Below, piece after piece: positions 1-7,928 of a DNA stretch of 64,000 nt. The position numbers and the translations under genes were made by a program. How positions within the stretch are numbered: position 1 is the stretch's first letter; each line of letters starts with the position of its first letter. The notes under the pieces were generated by a model that made no database searches, was not told the DNA's origin, and was given only the letters and a program-made list of their open reading frames with translations. The DNA is taken from the NCBI RefSeq assembly GCF_019801215.1, contig NZ_JAHVJO010000002.1, positions 62,001-126,000 on the forward strand, given 5' to 3'. The stretch comes from Fictibacillus nanhaiensis (lineage in GTDB: Bacteria > Bacillota > Bacilli > Bacillales > Fictibacillaceae).

Positions 1-164
1 TAAGAAAAAATTACGCATAAGTTGTTCCAATCCAATTTCCCCCTAGTACACTTTCAAATTTAAATAGATTGGTTATTTTCTGTTTAGGATGTAACCGCTT
101 TAAATATATCATTTTTTTGCGAATTATGTCGATTTCGAAAAATTAAAACTATTAATTGATTAAA

Positions 165-199
165 AAGAAAAAACAGCCTTTCAAATGTGAAAAAGGCTG
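165..199 (-). terminator. Intrinsic terminator after the CopD-like gene
   Basis: An 8-bp perfect stem (CAGCCTTT/AAAGGCTG) is followed on the minus strand by a T-rich run, just past the stop codon of the CopD-like gene. To its left, bases 1-164 show no convincing gene. Confidence 0.8.
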
Positions 200-211
200 C
201 TTTCTTTACTA

Positions 212-1294
212 TTATAAAGAGAGAGACGACATAACAGCTAAATAAAATGCAGAAGCCGCTAAAAGAGATAATGCTAGTACTGGTATTGTACCCATTTTTC
301 TTTTTATTCCTAAGAAAATGGACAATGAAAGGACAACTGCAACTGAAAGCCAACCAAGACTTGCGATCGAGATATGAAAGGCTAGCGCTGGATTGTCACC
401 AGGATTTATTCCTGATACAAACGTAAATAATTTCGATGGCTCTTCCATTTTTAATGTTTGAGCAACATCATGAGGCGGTGTCTGCTGACTCATGACGGCA
501 GTTGCTACAAACACAAGAAACAGAACGATGCCTTCCGCCTTGATCCACTTTAATCCAGAAAACGAGGAGCCCTCTTCTTTCATCTTCCTTTTTAACCATA
601 CACCATTAATCAAGCTATACAATACAACGATAAACAGCAAAATATGCTTTATTAATAATGCTTGACCATAATCTAGCATATAACTATTCACATATTCAGG
701 CACAATATAACTCATCAGCCAAAGCCCCATACCAATTGTAGTAAAAAGACAAACAAGGGCAAGTGGCGTAAACCATTTATAAAAAGAAGTGGCCGGACCG
801 TTTCCTCTACTAAAAAAACCAGTAACGAGCAAGACTCCTGTCCAAATAATAACAGCCAAAAAATGAAGGGTGTGGGCTAGAAAGCCTAAAGAACCGAGTG
901 ATGCTGCATGACTGGAATAACCTAATGAAAAGGTCATGCCCGTTAGTAAGAATAACGATAAACCAGCAAAAAATCGTTCTTCTACATCATTAAACAACAC
1001 CATAAAAAACAACAAGGTCGATATACCTGTTAAGAACAGCCAGCCTTTTCCGACTTCAAAACTAAAAAGGATGTTTTGAAACGTAATCCAATATCCAATA
1101 TCCTCTCCCAGATAAAGCGTTAATCTTAAAAGATCACCGCTTCCCAAAATCGGAACTAAAGCAACAAGAAGTAACACCCATTTTTTTAATAGTTTAATCT
1201 CTGGCCGCATTTTCTTGGGGACTGAATAAAGAATAAATGCTCCCATAAGGATGGAAAAACATAAATATAATAATAATTTCGCAACGATAAACAT
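212..1294 (-). CDS. CopD-family copper-resistance-type membrane protein
   Basis: Integral membrane protein of about 360 residues with roughly nine hydrophobic segments. The central part (about residues 120-270), with a His-containing helix around 'LAHTLHFLAVIIWTG', resembles the CopD domain, found in proteins that move copper across the bacterial membrane. There is no N-terminal CopC domain as in the fused YcnJ-type proteins, and no copC or ycnI-like gene lies next to it. Start: an upstream TTG at 1315 has no ribosome binding site, while AAGGAG precedes the ATG at 1294 by about 12 bases, so 1294 is preferred. It is a single gene with its own terminator. Family assignment is by sequence resemblance; the copper role is inferred from the family and not shown by context. 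Confidence 0.7.
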   Translation of the reverse strand: MFIVAKLLLYLCFSILMGAFILYSVPKKMRPEIKLLKKWVLLLVALVPILGSGDLLRLTLYLGEDIGYWITFQNILFSFEVGKGWLFLTGISTLLFFMVLFNDVEERFFAGLSLFLLTGMTFSLGYSSHAASLGSLGFLAHTLHFLAVIIWTGVLLVTGFFSRGNGPATSFYKWFTPLALVCLFTTIGMGLWLMSYIVPEYVNSYMLDYGQALLIKHILLFIVVLYSLINGVWLKRKMKEEGSSFSGLKWIKAEGIVLFLVFVATAVMSQQTPPHDVAQTLKMEEPSKLFTFVSGINPGDNPALAFHISIASLGWLSVAVVLSLSIFLGIKRKMGTIPVLALSLLAASAFYLAVMSSLSL

Positions 1295-1402
1295 ATAGCA
1301 AACATTCTCCTTCAAATCATTCTATGTCTATTGTACCAGGGAAACCTTAGTGTAAAAAAAGTAAGATTGACAATCTGGCGAAATCATTCAATTTTTTCAT
1401 CA

Positions 1403-1450
1403 TAAAAAAAAGCTGACTTTTTCAGCCAAAACGGCTTTCCAAAATCAGCT
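1403..1450 (-). terminator. Intrinsic terminator after the coiled-coil membrane protein gene
   Basis: A long imperfect hairpin (AGCTGA...TCAGCT arms with an inner GCC/GGC pair) is followed by eight T on the minus strand, downstream of the gene ending at 1461. Confidence 0.8.
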
Positions 1451-1460
1451 CTGTATTCAT

Positions 1461-2318
1461 TTATCGATTTCCTCTTTGTACTACTTTAGAAAGAAACTTA
1501 ACACCATCTTCATAACTGAATTTCTTTGCAGCCCGCCTAAATTCTTTTAGACCTTTACGTGTCACGTTAAAATAAGGATCGATCAACCCTTCTTCTTGCA
1601 GATGAGCGGCCGTTTCTACAGAGATTGAATGCTGAATTTCTCTCATTTTATGATTGAACTGCTCAAGGCTCGCATTCAAGACAAATTCTTTCCCTAGTAA
1701 CTGAACAATATCTTTTGAAGTAGCTGTTTCTACAGAATGTTCATCCGAATCATCTTCTAAAAGCTCAGTTTCTTCATGTTCTTTTTCTTCACCTTTGTCA
1801 ACAGGCTCTAACAGGGAAGTGATACGCACAATTTCTTGTTTCGCAAACAAAATGTCTTTTTCTTTTTGCAGAAGATAATCAATATAATCTCTTTTATCTT
1901 CTTCATGTAAATCTTCTTCTAGAATTAGACGGTTTGTGATTTCTTTTTGTACTTGTTTCATCCGTTTAATTTGTTCTTCTTGTGTTAACAACAGGCGTTC
2001 TAGTTCTTCAGCATCTGTTTCACTTATTTCGTTTTCTTGATCTTGCACTTCAGGTGTGGATTTTTGCTTTTTATTCAGCTCAGGCATGACTGATTTAGCC
2101 GCTAGACCAAATGCCTGAAGAGCTTCATTTACTTTTACATAGAATAAGCTACAAATTCCGATTGCAAAAATGGCCAAAAGAAATGCCAGCATATCAGAAA
2201 AATGAAAAGTGAACTTTGTTACAGCAATTTTAAACATCAATACCATAGAAAATAGACTAATTAAAATAATTTTGAACCAATGATTACGAAGTTTTATTTT
2301 CTCATCTGTCGTTTTCAA
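1461..2318 (-). CDS. Unknown two-TM, acidic coiled-coil membrane protein
   Basis: I do not recognise this 285-residue protein. A basic N-terminus is followed by two hydrophobic segments (about residues 15-33 and 41-62). After these come an acidic linker, a long Glu/Gln/Lys-rich stretch with heptad character (about 95-170), a second very acidic patch (about 175-195), and a more basic C-terminal domain ending in KVVQRGNR. The topology suggests a membrane anchor carrying a cytoplasmic coiled coil. Translation starts at a TTG at 2318 preceded by AAAGGGGG at good spacing. It lies downstream of gerA-gerC on the same strand, but a terminator at 2425-2450 separates them, so it is probably a separate transcript. 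No function can be assigned from sequence. Confidence 0.6.
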   Translation of the reverse strand: MKTTDEKIKLRNHWFKIILISLFSMVLMFKIAVTKFTFHFSDMLAFLLAIFAIGICSLFYVKVNEALQAFGLAAKSVMPELNKKQKSTPEVQDQENEISETDAEELERLLLTQEEQIKRMKQVQKEITNRLILEEDLHEEDKRDYIDYLLQKEKDILFAKQEIVRITSLLEPVDKGEEKEHEETELLEDDSDEHSVETATSKDIVQLLGKEFVLNASLEQFNHKMREIQHSISVETAAHLQEEGLIDPYFNVTRKGLKEFRRAAKKFSYEDGVKFLSKVVQRGNR

Positions 2319-2424
2319 AACATTTTCCCCCTTTAAAAATCGTTATCCAATAAAGGAATAACCATATAATTATTCGAAGGACATCTGCTTTTGTGTCCGG
2401 TTACTTAAAAATCCTCAGCAAATG

Positions 2425-2450
2425 AAAAAACAGCTGTTACTCCAGCTGTT
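2425..2450 (-). terminator. Intrinsic terminator after gerC
   Basis: Perfect 8-bp stem AACAGCTG/CAGCTGTT with a 6-base loop and a T tract on the minus strand directly after the gerC-like stop codon. Confidence 0.85.
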
Positions 2451-2458
2451 ATTCACTA

Positions 2459-3550
2459 TTATTCGATCACTCCTGATTCCACTATTTCTACATCAGTAGA
2501 AACGTTAACTTTCATATCCGGATATTGTGTCTTGAATTTTTTATAATCCCATCCCTTTTCACGCCTTCTTACCTGATCTCCAAATCCTAGTGGATCAATT
2601 TGTAACTTTTGAAATTTCTGAATGATTGTCTCCGCTTCTCTTTTCACTTTCTTAGTAAATGTTTTTTCGATGAGGTCGATATCTGATTTTTGTTCTAAAT
2701 TTAACCATGGTGGATACTCATGAATTTCACCTAATATTTTCATCTTAACGGTGAATTCAGGTACTCCATTTACTTTTTTCACTTTGTATGAGGTTGTTCC
2801 TTTGATATTACGAACGACTGCATGACCAGTCTGTTTACCTTTTTTCAATTGCACTTCATAATGCCCTGTTTTTGATCCATCAACCAATACCTTAAAGGCG
2901 AATGATTCGCGATGGTCGAGTTGTCCTACATATTTGTCCCCTCGGAATAGAGCGATTCCCTCTAATTGTAAGTTGTTATTACCAGAGCGAACTAATGGTA
3001 AAAAAGGATCTAAGCCTTCTCCATAGTAACTATAAAGAAACACATGAAGATTCGTTTTTGGCAGGTTTTCACTCTTTATGTTCTGTTCAATTAAATCCGT
3101 TAAATACATGGAAGGAAGTGGATCTGCTGTAAGTTTGTTTGTTAAAAGTTCATGTGTACTTCCATTAACAACAGCCATATACAATCTGTTCCCAACATTC
3201 GGATCACGATAAAGAGAATTGACAATCTCCAAAATCCCATTCTTCGCAAACTTATCATTGAATAGTACGATACGCAGCTGACCGGTTGTTAATGTTTTCG
3301 GTGATTTTGTGTTCAGTTTGGAACGAATATACCGGCTCGTATGAGATACTGCAGAAAGCGTTTCAGCCTCAATCGTGCCATCTTGATTAAAAATGGGATA
3401 CATGATTGTTCCCTTTATGTTTGTATCTGGAAGCTCATCAAACCCTACTGCATGAATAAGTTGAACTTCATCTACGATTTGTTTGGGTACACATCCATTT
3501 AAGAGAAGTGCAATGAAAATCAGTAAAATAAGCGTTTTTCTTCTTATCAT
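2459..3550 (-). CDS. Ger(x)C-family spore germination lipoprotein
   Basis: 363-residue lipoprotein of the Ger(x)C family, the C subunit of nutrient germinant receptors in the inner spore membrane. A signal peptide ends in a lipobox (LLLNGC, Cys about residue 20), followed by the typical 'DEVQLIHAVGFDE' N-terminal strand and a C-terminal GerC domain (about 195-350). The start codon overlaps the stop of the upstream GerA-type gene by 4 bp (ATGA), so the two are translationally coupled. The usual third subunit, a GerB-type spore permease, is not encoded here. The operon ends at the hairpin just downstream. Regulation is expected from the sigma-G promoter at 5096-5125. Confidence 0.93.
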   Translation of the reverse strand: MIRRKTLILLIFIALLLNGCVPKQIVDEVQLIHAVGFDELPDTNIKGTIMYPIFNQDGTIEAETLSAVSHTSRYIRSKLNTKSPKTLTTGQLRIVLFNDKFAKNGILEIVNSLYRDPNVGNRLYMAVVNGSTHELLTNKLTADPLPSMYLTDLIEQNIKSENLPKTNLHVFLYSYYGEGLDPFLPLVRSGNNNLQLEGIALFRGDKYVGQLDHRESFAFKVLVDGSKTGHYEVQLKKGKQTGHAVVRNIKGTTSYKVKKVNGVPEFTVKMKILGEIHEYPPWLNLEQKSDIDLIEKTFTKKVKREAETIIQKFQKLQIDPLGFGDQVRRREKGWDYKKFKTQYPDMKVNVSTDVEIVESGVIE

Positions 3551-5070
3551 TCGTCGATATCCTTCTTTTTTCTCATTTCTTTCACCATCTCTTTTGAAGG
3601 AAGCTTCGTACCTAAACTAATGGGACGCTTTAAAATCCGATTATAGGGAAGCCTTATGACGGTGTCTGTCATATCTAACAGCCTTGGTGGATAGATTGGT
3701 GATAAATAAGGCCGTCCTAATGATTCTAACCTGAGAAGATGAACGATGATAAACGACATGGCGATTACGATCCCAACACCTCCCCAGATTGCTGCAAAAA
3801 AGATAAACGGAAAACGTAAAATTCGAATCGTGTTTGCCATCTTATAAATAGGCGTCGTAAATGAAGCTAAAGCAGAAAGAGAGACGATAATTAACAAAAT
3901 GTTGCTCGTTAAGCCTGCCTCTACTGATGCCTGACCGATTACAATCCCGCCAACAATCCCTAGGGTTTGACCAACTTTTGTTGGCAAGCGTGCCCCTGCT
4001 TCGCGAAGCAGCTCAATAGTGAGTTCCAAGAACAGTACTTCTAATATAGGGGGAAAAGGAATATTCACCCGTGAAGAAATCAATGGAGCGAGCAAATCTT
4101 TTGGTATCATTTGATAATGAAACGTTAAAATGGCTACATAGAGAGGTGTAGCAAATGTTGAAAATATAACGGATAAAAATCGGATAAAACGAAAAAGAGA
4201 ACCAAGAAGCCATGATAAATAATAATCCTCAGGAGATACAAAGTATTCTGAGATTCCTGTTGGACCAAGTAAGGCTTGAGGCGATCCTTCAGACAGGATG
4301 GCCACTTGTCCGTAATTTAACATAGCCACAACTCTGTCTGGCCTTTCAGTAGTGACTAATTGGGGAAAAACAGATTTTGTGTTGTCAGATATCATTTGTT
4401 CTAAAAACGAACTGTCAGGAATCACTTCTGATTCAATATCCTGTATCCGCTGTGACACAGTATTGATATTTTCTATATTTGCGATTCCTTCTAAATAAGC
4501 GATTATAACACGAGTTTTTGAATATTTTCCTATGATTATCTCTTTAAAACGAAGCTCTGGGACAGGTAATCTTCTTCTTATCAAATATAAATTGCTGTCT
4601 AAGTTTTCAATAAAAGCTTCCTTTGGTCCAATGACAGAGAACTCAATCTCTGACACAGAAACAGCGCGATTTGTTGATGAATTTTCAGCCCGAATGACTG
4701 CGCATTCCTCATCGTATTCTCCAAATTGGACGACAATAAAACCTCGCAGCAGCTTGTTTTGGATCTCTTTTATATCTTTTGTAATGCTTACACTTTCGAT
4801 CGGTAAAATATCTTTTAAGTCTTTCAGCGATTTAAATGCTTTGCTGTGAATAATATAAGGCAGTACATCACGATGCAATAATTCCCCGTCAATCATCGCC
4901 TTGTAATACGAAATATAAACATTATGAAAGGCCGTTTTCTGCGGATAATGGATGAAGTCAGCAGAATCTTTAGCATTATCGATCAACTCGGTAATGTTGT
5001 TGTATGTATTATTTGATAGATCAACGGTATGGGTAAGTTCCTTTGTATTCTTCTTTAGCCATTTCATCAT
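3547..5070 (-). CDS. GerA-family spore germination receptor A subunit
   Basis: 507-residue GerA/GerAA/SpoVAF-type protein. It has a hydrophilic N-terminal domain (about 1-285), the conserved 'PERPDRV...L..G.VAIL..GSP' region before the membrane part, then about five transmembrane segments (about 290-460) containing the family's 'FPPILEVLFLELTIELLREAG' motif region, and a basic cytoplasmic tail. In spores this subunit sits with the C lipoprotein and a B permease in the germinosome. Here it is the first gene of a two-gene A-C operon. The upstream region has a sigma-G-type promoter, which fits forespore expression. Tandem ATG codons at the start follow an AGAGGTG ribosome binding site. Confidence 0.95.
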   Translation of the reverse strand: MMKWLKKNTKELTHTVDLSNNTYNNITELIDNAKDSADFIHYPQKTAFHNVYISYYKAMIDGELLHRDVLPYIIHSKAFKSLKDLKDILPIESVSITKDIKEIQNKLLRGFIVVQFGEYDEECAVIRAENSSTNRAVSVSEIEFSVIGPKEAFIENLDSNLYLIRRRLPVPELRFKEIIIGKYSKTRVIIAYLEGIANIENINTVSQRIQDIESEVIPDSSFLEQMISDNTKSVFPQLVTTERPDRVVAMLNYGQVAILSEGSPQALLGPTGISEYFVSPEDYYLSWLLGSLFRFIRFLSVIFSTFATPLYVAILTFHYQMIPKDLLAPLISSRVNIPFPPILEVLFLELTIELLREAGARLPTKVGQTLGIVGGIVIGQASVEAGLTSNILLIIVSLSALASFTTPIYKMANTIRILRFPFIFFAAIWGGVGIVIAMSFIIVHLLRLESLGRPYLSPIYPPRLLDMTDTVIRLPYNRILKRPISLGTKLPSKEMVKEMRKKKDIDE

Positions 5071-5095
5071 GATGTAACACCTCTTTTCTCTCCTT

Positions 5096-5125
5096 TAATA
5101 TGAGAAAACCTATGGCAAAATATAC
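5096..5125 (-). promoter_or_regulatory. Candidate sigma-G promoter of the ger operon
   Basis: On the minus strand GTATA (5125-5121), an exact 18-base spacer and CATATTA (5102-5096) match the sigma-G consensus (GHATR, N17-18, CATNNTA). It lies 26 bp upstream of the GerA-type start, as expected for a forespore-expressed germination operon. Confidence 0.65.
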
Positions 5126-5157
5126 AAAAAAGCATTCCAAGATGATGCTTGGAATGC
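5125..5157 (-). terminator. Intrinsic terminator after the UMP-kinase-like gene
   Basis: Ten-bp stem GCATTCCAAG/CTTGGAATGC followed by six T on the minus strand, 20 bp after the stop codon. Confidence 0.9.
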
Positions 5158-5176
5158 CCAATTTATAAACATTTGT

Positions 5177-5911
5177 TTATACGAGTGCCGTTTCAATGTT
5201 ATGACTGATAAATGTTCCGATATCTTCCCCATTACAAATCTTAAGAAATGAACCTTCTTGGTTAAAATCAAAGAGGTGTATCGGTAAACCGTGGTCTCTA
5301 GCTAAGATTAGAGCCGATTGGTCCATTACTTTTAAATTATTTCGAATAGCTTCGTCATAGTGAAGAGTTGCATATTTGCGTGCTTCTTTAAACCGATTTG
5401 GATCACTGTCGTAAACGCCGTCCACCCCTTGTTTTGCACATAGGATGGCGTCACAGTTCATCTCTAGAGCTCTTTGAACTGCAGGATAATCGGTTGTGAC
5501 ATAAGGTTGGCCATTTCCGCCGGCAAATATCACAACATAACCTTTGTTTAAGTGATGAACTGCCCGGAGCCGAATATACGGTTCAGCTACTGCACTTATA
5601 GGGACTGAGCTCATCACCCGAACTTCCCGATCCATTTTACTTTTCAAGACCCCTCTTAACATTAAACTGTTTATCACCGTTCCTAATGTACCGATCTGAT
5701 CAGCTTCAACCCGCTCGATGCCCCAATACTCGGCTAGATTTCCCCTGAATATATTTCCCCCGCCAACAACAATCGCCACTTCAATTCCTTTATCAATAAC
5801 AGATAATACTTCTTTTGCAATATGGTTTAAGGAAAGATGATCGAACCCTGTTCCTTGGTTGCCTGCCAAAGCGCCGCCACTTAGTTTAATTAATACCCGT
5901 CTATAACGCAT
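5177..5911 (-). CDS. UMP kinase (PyrH) paralogue, stand-alone
   Basis: About 244 residues, an amino-acid-kinase-fold protein resembling bacterial UMP kinase (UMP + ATP to UDP + ADP). Visible motifs are KLSGGALAG near the N-terminus, 'VAIVVGGGNIFRG' (about 50-62), 'EADQIGTLGTVINSL', 'VAEPYIR', 'VVIFAGGNGQPYVTTD' and 'VDGVYDSDP'. The usual GEAL is GGAL, and the region after TTD differs from canonical PyrH. The housekeeping pyrH normally lies in rpsB-tsf-pyrH-frr, so this is probably a second copy with a changed role, although catalysis is possible. Start: ATG at 5911, eight bases after GGAGG; the ATG at 5926 contains that site. The gene sits directly behind a terminator hairpin and a 24-codon mini-ORF, with no room for its own promoter. 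Confidence 0.8.
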   Translation of the reverse strand: MRYRRVLIKLSGGALAGNQGTGFDHLSLNHIAKEVLSVIDKGIEVAIVVGGGNIFRGNLAEYWGIERVEADQIGTLGTVINSLMLRGVLKSKMDREVRVMSSVPISAVAEPYIRLRAVHHLNKGYVVIFAGGNGQPYVTTDYPAVQRALEMNCDAILCAKQGVDGVYDSDPNRFKEARKYATLHYDEAIRNNLKVMDQSALILARDHGLPIHLFDFNQEGSFLKICNGEDIGTFISHNIETALV

Positions 5912-5935
5912 CCCCTTCGCCTCCATTCCTGGTTA

Positions 5936-5975
5936 CAAAAAAAGAACAAATGACAATAAAAAAGTCATCTGTTCT
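5936..5975 (-). promoter_or_regulatory. Candidate transcription attenuator upstream of the pyrH paralogue
   Basis: On the minus strand a 12-nt arm AGAACAGATGAC pairs with GTCATTTGTTCT (one mismatch) across a 9-base loop and is followed by seven T. This is a complete intrinsic terminator ending only 24 bases before the start codon of the UMP-kinase paralogue. The stop codon of the mini-ORF at 5965-6039 lies inside the first arm, the arrangement used in ribosome-dependent attenuation. Confidence 0.65.
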
Positions 5976-6039
5976 TTATAAAATGGAAGCGATTTGTAAA
6001 ATTGAATTGAACCATTTGCTTAGGTCGTGTCATATCCAT
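5965..6039 (-). CDS. 24-codon leader-peptide-like ORF
   Basis: A mini-ORF of 24 codons begins MDMTRPKQMVQF and ends FIKNR. It has a very strong ribosome binding site (GGGGAGG, 9-10 bases from the ATG). Its TGA stop lies in the first arm of the terminator hairpin that precedes the UMP-kinase paralogue. The peptide is basic and Phe/Asn-rich with no signal sequence. It is most likely a regulatory leader peptide whose translation decides whether the hairpin forms. A stand-alone small protein with its own terminator is the alternative. A TATAAT box lies at 6074-6079 on the minus strand without a good -35 partner. Confidence 0.6.
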   Translation of the reverse strand: MDMTRPKQMVQFNFTNRFHFIKNR

Positions 6040-6245
6040 GATAAACCGCCTCCCCATTTTCTTCTTTTCAATCATTATATACATAAAAATGGTCTTAGGT
6101 GAGTTTTATCTTTTTTTCTGATAAAAAAACCATTCGTTTTACCCAAAATTTTAAATTTAGACAATTGACCTAGCCCTTTTTCTTATCAATCTACATATAA
6201 TGCATGGACAAGATTAGTCAATATCACCATCAGGAGGAAATATTT

Positions 6246-7031
6246 TTGAATTGTAGAAATAACAAACTCTCAGCAAGAGAGGCCGCAGAATTTTTATGCA
6301 AACACGTAAGAGTTGATTTAGACGACGTTTCAGAACACGGCAAACTGGTATGCGTAGGAAGAGATTTCATTGCGCTTAAAACTGACGAATGGGAAGTTCT
6401 CTATTTCCCGCTAAACAATGTTAGAGCCATTACCATTGACACTGACAAGGGTTGCCACAAAACAGATTGTAAAAAAATATGCAATGATACTTTCCGAAGT
6501 ATATTAAGGAAATTAATCAATTGCAAAGTAAGAGTGAACGATGGAAGCGATGATGAAATCGTAGGTGTTCTTACAGACGTAAACCGCCAAACCATTCAAA
6601 TTGTCCGAGACGACGAAATCGTAATGGTTGTTATCGGGTTTATTAACTTTATTGCTCAAGCTGGAGAATGGGATGGGCACGAAAGCAGCCATTGCAGAAT
6701 TTTATGCTGTAAAAAAGAAGATCCTTGTGGAAAGAAAAAATGTTTCAAAAAAGAATCTTCATCAAAATGCTGTAAGAGAGAATCATCCTCTTACTATTAC
6801 AAGTGCAAAAAAGAGTCTTCATCTTCTAGCAGCTGCATAGTAGAATCGTCATCATCTTCATGCTCATCCACTACATCTTCATGCTCAACATCATCTTCAT
6901 CTTCTTGCTCATCTTCATCTTCATCTAGCTGGTGGAAAAAAGAGTCTTCTAGTGAGGATTGGAAGAAGAAAAAACATCACAAGAAAAGAAATTCAGCAGA
7001 TCTAGAATCAAGAGGCTGGTTTAAACTCTAA
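6246..7031 (+). CDS. CotB-like spore coat protein with Cys- and Ser-rich tail
   Basis: About 261 residues. The N-terminal half (about 1-140) contains two small Sm-like beta modules ending in 'DFIALKTDEWEVLYFPLNNVRAI' type strands, as in the repeats of Bacillus subtilis CotB. The C-terminal 100 residues are an extreme low-complexity stretch of Ser runs with Cys, Lys and Trp, also like the Ser/Lys-rich tail of CotB. The start is decided by the ribosome binding site: AGGAGG at 6232-6237 precedes a TTG at 6246. The longer ATG at 6204 would lie at or upstream of the transcription start, because a TATAAT-like box sits at 6196-6201. Many Cys residues suggest disulfide cross-linking in the coat. Homology is by architecture and so moderately sure. 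Confidence 0.7.
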   Translation: MNCRNNKLSAREAAEFLCKHVRVDLDDVSEHGKLVCVGRDFIALKTDEWEVLYFPLNNVRAITIDTDKGCHKTDCKKICNDTFRSILRKLINCKVRVNDGSDDEIVGVLTDVNRQTIQIVRDDEIVMVVIGFINFIAQAGEWDGHESSHCRILCCKKEDPCGKKKCFKKESSSKCCKRESSSYYYKCKKESSSSSSCIVESSSSSCSSTTSSCSTSSSSSCSSSSSSSWWKKESSSEDWKKKKHHKKRNSADLESRGWFKL

Positions 7032-7071
7032 AAAAAACGTCCTGTTTTTAAAAAACAGGGCTTTTTTTTTT
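7031..7071. terminator. Bidirectional terminator between coat gene and ZIP gene
   Basis: CCTGTTTTT/AAAAACAGG hairpin flanked by an A-run on the left and nine T on the right; serves both convergent genes. Confidence 0.85.
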
Positions 7072-7081
7072 AGCTAACATT

Positions 7082-7810
7082 CTATGAAAAATGAGTGAGA
7101 ACGAGCGAACAAAGAAGACCTAATGAAGTAATTAAACCAACAGCAGCACCCGCATCTTCATGCGCTTCAGGAAGCATGGTAGAAGATACCATCGCCATGA
7201 TTCCTCCTCCAGCAAATGCTCCTATTAAAGAAAGAGAAGATACCGATGCATGTTCTAAACATACAAATCCAAGTGCCGAAGCGATTGCAGATATTAGAAA
7301 AACGGAGATCCACATCCCCATAATTTTTTGTTTAGAAAATCCTTCCTTTAGTAAACCAATCGAACTGGATAACCCTTCTGGAAAGTTACTTAGAAAGATG
7401 GCAACTACAAGCAGCCAGCTCACTTGGCTGTGATCGATCAGACTTGCACCAATCAAGACAGATTCAGGTATCGCATCGAGGAGTGTACCAAAAAAGATGG
7501 CCATCCCAACACCTTTTACTTTTTTGGACCCTGATTTTTTTCTTTCATGTCCGCCTTTATTGGACAAGAAAATATTAATAATCGTAAAAATACTAGCACC
7601 TAGTATAAAGCCGACAGACGTCACTTTTAAGCTGCTTTGTTCAACAGCTTCTATTAACAATTCAAATGAAACGGCTCCGATTAAAATGCCTGTTCCGAAT
7701 GCCATGATCCAAGCCGTCCATTTTTTTGGAATTTGAAAGACAAGTCCGATAAACGATCCGAGTAAGACAGCAGAACCTGCTATTCCTCCCCATAAGGCAG
7801 CTTGCAGCAT
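7082..7810 (-). CDS. ZIP-family metal transporter
   Basis: 242-residue membrane protein with about eight hydrophobic segments, matching ZIP/ZupT-type divalent metal transporters (zinc, iron or manganese import into the cytoplasm). The metal-pathway motifs are visible: 'FFGTLLDAIPESVLIG' (TM4, about 107-122) and 'FLSNFPEGLSSSIGL' (TM5, about 140-154), each with the Pro-Glu pair of the family. A short Lys/Gly/His-containing loop (about 88-100) precedes TM4. It is a single gene. The start ATG follows AAGGAAATGG. No Zur- or MntR-type operator was seen upstream, so the metal cannot be inferred from regulation. Confidence 0.88.
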   Translation of the reverse strand: MLQAALWGGIAGSAVLLGSFIGLVFQIPKKWTAWIMAFGTGILIGAVSFELLIEAVEQSSLKVTSVGFILGASIFTIINIFLSNKGGHERKKSGSKKVKGVGMAIFFGTLLDAIPESVLIGASLIDHSQVSWLLVVAIFLSNFPEGLSSSIGLLKEGFSKQKIMGMWISVFLISAIASALGFVCLEHASVSSLSLIGAFAGGGIMAMVSSTMLPEAHEDAGAAVGLITSLGLLCSLVLTHFS

Positions 7811-7870
7811 GTTTCCATTTCCTTTCTTTCTTTTTTATCACGTTGTCCTTATCACTTTCTTTCTATACGC

Positions 7871-7913
7871 AAACAAAAAAAGAATAATGAACGTTGAACA
7901 CGTTCATTATTCT
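7871..7913 (-). terminator. Terminator after the MscS-related gene
   Basis: Perfect 14-bp stem AGAATAATGAACGT/ACGTTCATTATTCT with a 5-base loop, followed on the minus strand by a T-rich stretch. Confidence 0.9.
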
Positions 7914-7928
7914 CCCATTATCTTTCTA

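Noticed and set aside
6165-6201. TTGACC and TATAAT upstream of the CotB-like gene as a sigma-A promoter
   Set aside because: The spacer is 25 bases, far too long; a sporulation sigma factor is more likely.
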